A stretch of DNA of 64,000 bases, from the NCBI RefSeq assembly GCF_004331455.1, contig NZ_SJJR01000003.1, positions 62,001-126,000 of the forward strand, read 5' to 3'. Source of the DNA: Micromonospora zingiberis. GTDB taxonomy: Bacteria; Actinomycetota; Actinomycetes; Mycobacteriales; Micromonosporaceae. Every line of letters starts with the position of its first letter. Position 1 is the stretch's first letter. Under the pieces are notes generated by a model. It had not been told where the DNA came from. It saw only the letters and a list, made by a program, of their open reading frames with translations, and made no database searches. The position numbers and the translations under genes are program-made. Below, in pieces: positions 60,106 to 64,000 of the stretch.

Positions 60106-62033
60106 CGAGCCTCGGAGCGGATCCGGGGCGCCGGCTTCTCAGGTGCCCGTTCAGCCGAACCCGGACGGTAGATGACGAAGGCGGGGTTCTCGTCGGGTAC
60201 ATCCGGCTCGGTCCAGGAGGCGGGCTGCCGCCGACGAGGCCGGGGTGCGGTTGGCCGGGCCTCGGGGCGCCGCTCCTCCTTCGGACCTTTGCCGTCGCTG
60301 GCCTTGCGGCCGTCCGGCGGCTCCGGGGCCGGGGATGCGCCGCTCGGAACCGGGTCCGGGCGGGCCTCCGGCCGTACCTTCGGCTGTTCCACCTCCACCG
60401 TCCGGCGTCGCCCCATGCTGGGCTCGGTGGTGCCGCCGGGCTCGGCGACGTCGAGCCGGGCCGCGGTACGCATGTCGCGGAAGAATCGCCGATGCCAGGA
60501 GCCGGCCGAGCCGACCGCCTCGCTGCTGTCCTTGCCGCCGAGCTGGGTGATCCGCCGGTATGGGCGCAGCAGCAACCAGCCGACCACCCCGCACAGCCAG
60601 ACCAGCACCACCTGCAGCCAGCCGGGCAGGGTGGGTGTGCTCATGATGAGGTCCACGGCGAAGAGATAGATCGCCGCCCCGGTCCCGAAGATCGCGATGT
60701 TGAACAGGGCGGCCACCACCGCGTTGCCCAGCCGGCGCAGGCCGGCGCTGGCCGGTCGGAGCAGACCGATCGTGCCCAGGATCGGCGCGGCGATCACCGC
60801 CCACCGGAAGATCAGGAAGCCCAGCAGCACGAGCAGCGACGCGGTCAGGTCGAACATCGCGAAGAGCAGCGCGGCCAGCACCGCGATGAAGCCGGCCCCT
60901 ACCCGCTCCATGTCTCGGATGCCCTGGAGGTACTCGTACGCCTCTGGATCTTCCTGCTTAATTTGCTCCGCGACCTTCATCCATTGCATTTTCTTGGCTT
61001 CGATGATGGCCTGACGAGTCGTCGGGTTGGCGCGAATTGACTCGGCTTCGCCCCACGTCAATGAGCGGGCGTCATAGAGAGCGGGGCCATATTTCTTTGC
61101 GGTTGGACTGTCTGCCGATCCAAGCACCCCTCGTAGCCAATTTCGATAGAGCATCGAATCGGTAACCGTGTCGCTGGCGCGAACGGCTGGCGGACGGAGA
61201 TCCTTGCATCGATCAGGGTTGGCGTCGATGCATCGTCCTGGCCCAGGATCCTTAGTCTGTGGCCCGACGGCGTCATGGACCACACCAAGGGTCGAGATGA
61301 GGGCACCGTCCGCGAGGTTGGCAGACTTCACTGGCCACGCGGCAAGCGCCGTTACGGCCACCATTACCAATAATGCCCAGCCCGCGGTCGTCATGGCGTT
61401 GCTCATGTCAGACTGGCGCGACCGCCACAGCAAATAAAGTCCGACAACGCAAAGGGTGACAATTCCGAAGACGCTAAAGACTTTTTGGTAAACTGCCTTC
61501 GTTGCCTGATCCACGAGGGGGTCGGACCAGTCCCACATTGAACGCGGATCCCATGCTCGTTCGCGTAGCGCGTTCGAAGCGCCGATCACGGCCGTAGCAA
61601 TCATTAGTTCGCCGTTGGCAATGGTTGTGGTGAACTTGTAATCCGGATGCAGCAATGGCGCCGCACACCCGATGTCGTACGTGGTGTAGCTGTATCCGGC
61701 GTACCCGTAAAGGCTGTAGCGCCCCATTACGCCACCAGTAGCGTCCTCTGCTGGCGTGCTAGCAAACCAACCCGCGAGGCCAGCATCTGGAGTTCCAGGT
61801 GTCGGCGGCTCTAGGCACTCCGCGCGCTGTCCTGTTACATCGTCAAGCTTGGTGACGCAGGCGCGGAAGTCGGCCTGCCATTCTTCGGTGGTGCAGAGGT
61901 TGGTGGGGGCCTGGTACGCGACCGGGGCGGCGTACGCGGGTGTGGCGGTGAGCCCGGGCCAGCTGATCGTGGCCGCGGCGAGGACGCCGAGTGCCAGGAG
62001 GAGCGCCGTGATCTGTGCCCGGGCCCTCGCCAT
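60102..62033 (-). CDS. Polytopic membrane protein, VirB6/TrbL-like (SCO6881 type)
   Basis: A 643-residue protein: signal sequence (1-35, ending TPAYAA), an extracellular Cys-containing segment (40-130), transmembrane helices near 195-215 and 225-245, a second polar loop (250-365) with four Cys, then a cluster of helices (about 370-505) and a Pro/Arg-rich cytoplasmic tail of about 130 residues. This fits the VirB6/TrbL-like channel component found beside SCO6880-type ATPases. DNA from about 60935 to 61860, covering residues about 58-366, is far less GC-rich than both flanks. ATG 62033 lies 1 bp from the upstream stop. Confidence 0.78.
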   Translation of the reverse strand: MARARAQITALLLALGVLAAATISWPGLTATPAYAAPVAYQAPTNLCTTEEWQADFRACVTKLDDVTGQRAECLEPPTPGTPDAGLAGWFASTPAEDATGGVMGRYSLYGYAGYSYTTYDIGCAAPLLHPDYKFTTTIANGELMIATAVIGASNALRERAWDPRSMWDWSDPLVDQATKAVYQKVFSVFGIVTLCVVGLYLLWRSRQSDMSNAMTTAGWALLVMVAVTALAAWPVKSANLADGALISTLGVVHDAVGPQTKDPGPGRCIDANPDRCKDLRPPAVRASDTVTDSMLYRNWLRGVLGSADSPTAKKYGPALYDARSLTWGEAESIRANPTTRQAIIEAKKMQWMKVAEQIKQEDPEAYEYLQGIRDMERVGAGFIAVLAALLFAMFDLTASLLVLLGFLIFRWAVIAAPILGTIGLLRPASAGLRRLGNAVVAALFNIAIFGTGAAIYLFAVDLIMSTPTLPGWLQVVLVWLCGVVGWLLLRPYRRITQLGGKDSSEAVGSAGSWHRRFFRDMRTAARLDVAEPGGTTEPSMGRRRTVEVEQPKVRPEARPDPVPSGASPAPEPPDGRKASDGKGPKEERRPEARPTAPRPRRRQPASWTEPDVPDENPAFVIYRPGSAERAPEKPAPRIRSEAR

Positions 62034-62034
62034 G

Positions 62035-64000
62035 TCACGCCTCCAGGTCAGGCAGCACGGTCGGCAGCACCCCGGCGGCGGCAGCGATGGCGGCGGGGGT
62101 GGTGTCGAGGTGATCCAGCAATCCGTCCACATAGGACACATCGACCCGGACTTTCTGCACCCGGCCGTCGACGTCGCGCATGACGAATTCTCGGAAACCG
62201 AGGCGGTGGGCGGAGGTCGCGTCGGCGGTGGAGAGCGAGGCGAGGGTCGCCTCGTAGCCGTCGTCGACCGGTACCCGTAGCAGGCGTAGCGCCTCGGAGG
62301 CGATCTCGGCGTCCTCGGCGATCCGGCCGACGAAGACGGTGGAGACCAGGTTCTGGACGTCGAGACCGAGGATGTCGCGGGGGTTCTGCGAGGCGACCAG
62401 CGCGGCGAGGTTCCACTTGCGGGAGTCCCGGGCGAGGCGGACGAGGAAGGAGCGCCCGGAGCGCCACCCTTCCATGAAGTGCGCCTCGTCCAAGCCCACC
62501 AGCTTGCGGGACGACATCGAGCCGCCGTAGCAGCGGCGTACGGCCAGCCGGTGGGCGGTGTGCAGCATCGGCAGGGCCAGTGCCTCCTCGGCCGACCAGT
62601 ACTCGCGTTCGATCTTGAGGTCGGGCAGCCGGAGCCCGGCCATGGTGATCACGGTGAGCGCCGCGTCCGCGCCGAGCAGTCCGTCCGGTGGCCGGCCGAA
62701 GAAGAGCATGGCCAGCGGCATCTCGGCGGTGTCGAGCAACAGGTTGGCCAGTTCCCGGCCGGTGTCGTCGTCGAGCTGCCCAAGGCAGCTGACCACGTCG
62801 TCCAGGGTGGAGGTCTCCTCGGCCGGCACCTGGCGTACGGCGTGCCGGAATAGCGTCGCGGTGGACGCCTCGCGAGCCACCTGCGGCGGCACCAGCATCA
62901 TGCAGATGTCCTGCACCAGCATCCGGCGTTCGGCTCGGGCGTTGGAGACCGCGATCTCGAACTCGCGATCCCCGGCGGCTCCGGCGGCGAACTCGCTGCG
63001 CAGCGGCGTCGGGATCAGTGAGTACGGCGCCAGGGTGCCGTGCTCGGACCCGGTCAGGTTGAGCACCCGGGAGTACGGCCGCAGCTCCGGCATCGCGCAG
63101 AGGCGGGCCAGTGGGCCGGACGGGTCGAGCAGGGTCACCTGCACGCCTCGCCGGGCTGCCAGGTAGCCCAGCGCGCCGAGCAGGGTCGACTTGCCACCAC
63201 CCGGCTCGGCCACGAAGACCGCCAGACCGGAGCGCTCGCGTACCTCCATCGGGAAGTGCAGGTCGAGGAAGACGGGCCGGCGGCAGGTGCCGGCGGTCCG
63301 CCCGATCAGGTCGCCACGGCGGTCGCCGACCGTGGACGCGGCCTGCGGCAGCGCCGCCGCCAGCAGGTGAACCGGCATCCGCCGGACGTATCCGGTGTTG
63401 GCGACCGGCTCGCCGGGGATGAACTCCCGGGCCAACCAGTCCTGGTTCTTCGGATGTTGCAGCGAGACGCGCAGTTCCCGGGAGTAGAGCTGGATCAGGC
63501 GGCGGGCCCGCTCCAGGCATTCCTCCCGGGTCCGTCCACCCACCGCGATCCGGTGCCAGCCGTGTGCCCGAGCGGAATCCACCGGCAGGCCGGTGGTCAT
63601 CTCGTCGCCGATCACCAGCGCCCGCTTGGCCAACCGCTCCAGCTCCGGCGGGGCGTCGATGCCGTGTTCGGCGTAGTCGAGTTGCTGCGACCGGATCATC
63701 CGCAGCCGGTGTTCCAGGTTGCGGAAGGAGTCACCGGAGCCCAGGATGTCGACCCGGGTGGAGAGCTCCATCGGCCACGGCAGCCGCTCGTGGAAGTGCA
63801 GCCAGGGCTCGTGCCGTTCGGGAATCTCCAGCGGCTCCATCCGGCCCACCGCGAGCACGGCCACGTGCCGCTCCTCGCCGGTCATCCGGTTGACCAGCTT
63901 CACCGTCGAGCCGTACGGGGTGCGGTAGCGCTCCACCTGCTCGGTGAGGGCGAGCAGGTCACCGCGCTCCCAGCGGCCGTCGGTGATCGGTGAGAGCGCA
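62035..64000 (-). CDS. VirB4-like ATPase, SCO6880 family (partial, 5' end off window)
   Basis: The 5' end lies beyond the right edge; the frame is open through 64000 (reading LSPITDGRWERGD there), so GTG 63936 is not the true start. Visible residues include the Walker A VAEPGGGKSTLLGALGYL, LVGLDEAHFMEGW (Walker B with Glu) and VASQNPRDILGLDVQNLVSTVF (sensor-like), all typical of VirB4/TraC-type conjugation ATPases. The N-terminal part (YGSTVKLVNRMTGEERHVAV, LPWPMELSTRVDILGSGDS) is the SCO6880-family region. It would power substrate transfer through the membrane complex encoded downstream; genes follow with 1-bp gap or overlaps. Confidence 0.85.
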   Translation of the reverse strand, partial: ALSPITDGRWERGDLLALTEQVERYRTPYGSTVKLVNRMTGEERHVAVLAVGRMEPLEIPERHEPWLHFHERLPWPMELSTRVDILGSGDSFRNLEHRLRMIRSQQLDYAEHGIDAPPELERLAKRALVIGDEMTTGLPVDSARAHGWHRIAVGGRTREECLERARRLIQLYSRELRVSLQHPKNQDWLAREFIPGEPVANTGYVRRMPVHLLAAALPQAASTVGDRRGDLIGRTAGTCRRPVFLDLHFPMEVRERSGLAVFVAEPGGGKSTLLGALGYLAARRGVQVTLLDPSGPLARLCAMPELRPYSRVLNLTGSEHGTLAPYSLIPTPLRSEFAAGAAGDREFEIAVSNARAERRMLVQDICMMLVPPQVAREASTATLFRHAVRQVPAEETSTLDDVVSCLGQLDDDTGRELANLLLDTAEMPLAMLFFGRPPDGLLGADAALTVITMAGLRLPDLKIEREYWSAEEALALPMLHTAHRLAVRRCYGGSMSSRKLVGLDEAHFMEGWRSGRSFLVRLARDSRKWNLAALVASQNPRDILGLDVQNLVSTVFVGRIAEDAEIASEALRLLRVPVDDGYEATLASLSTADATSAHRLGFREFVMRDVDGRVQKVRVDVSYVDGLLDHLDTTPAAIAAAAGVLPTVLPDLEA

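Overview
The window is very GC-rich (about 70% or more by eye), uses ATG and GTG starts about equally, and carries actinobacterial signature genes: WhiB, mycosin/EccC/EccD, mycothiol-type enzymes, PASTA penicillin-binding protein, DUF4177. Two blocks match gene orders I recall from Mycobacterium tuberculosis. Positions 2.9-12.9 kb plus 30.1-36.3 kb resemble Rv3683-Rv3671c (metallophosphoesterase, ponA2, whiB4, two ArsA ATPases, Rv3678A, RidA, MBL hydrolase, crp, nth, TlpA, NUDIX, marP). Positions 44.0-53.7 kb resemble Rv3628-Rv3609c (ppa, dacB, zinc metalloprotease, tilS, hpt, ftsH, folE). The repeats and proteins I recognise point to Micromonosporaceae (Micromonospora or Salinispora-like) chromosome. 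This is an inference without a database search.

Layout: 0-2.6 kb, a partial GAF protein, a metallophosphoesterase, a secreted lamin-tail protein and a small membrane protein. 2.7 kb, a tRNA-Pro(CGG) with its own promoter and terminator. 2.9-12.9 kb, the cell-wall/redox core block. 12.9-21.1 kb, a zinc-ribbon/adenylate cyclase/ATPase/TPR fusion, membrane proteins, a Ser/Thr kinase and a secreted tripeptidyl-peptidase-like hydrolase. 21.2-29.1 kb, a tightly coupled minus-strand catabolic operon (TetR, TIGR03084, AtuA-like, carboxyltransferase, biotin carboxylase, acyl-CoA dehydrogenase). 29.2-36.3 kb, YfcE-like phosphoesterase, crp, cbiZ, a CapA-like lipoprotein, nth, TlpA, NUDIX and marP.

36.3-44.0 kb carries PAP2 phosphatase and a partial type VII secretion locus (mycP-eccC on minus, eccD divergent on plus; no eccB, eccE or esx genes in view). 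44.0-53.7 kb holds the pyrophosphatase/dacB/tilS/hpt/ftsH/folE block with a GATase1-AraC regulator. 53.7-57.0 kb encodes a coiled-coil membrane protein and a FtsK/EccC-type protein whose P-loops look degenerate. 57.2-64.0 kb is a compact minus-strand module with a VirB4-like ATPase (SCO6880 type, running off the right edge), a VirB6/TrbL-like membrane protein, a small VirB8-like membrane protein and a transglycosylase-M23 hydrolase. It looks like a chromosomal type IV secretion-like machine and contains two sharply AT-richer patches.

Regulation visible in sequence: many genes have a TAnnnT -10 box 6-8 nt upstream of the start codon and no Shine-Dalgarno, indicating leaderless mRNAs. This pattern was used to choose starts. 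Candidate autoregulatory operators precede the TetR and AraC-type genes. A repeat family occurs once between genes (4.3 kb) and once in frame inside the AtuA-like gene (26.3 kb).
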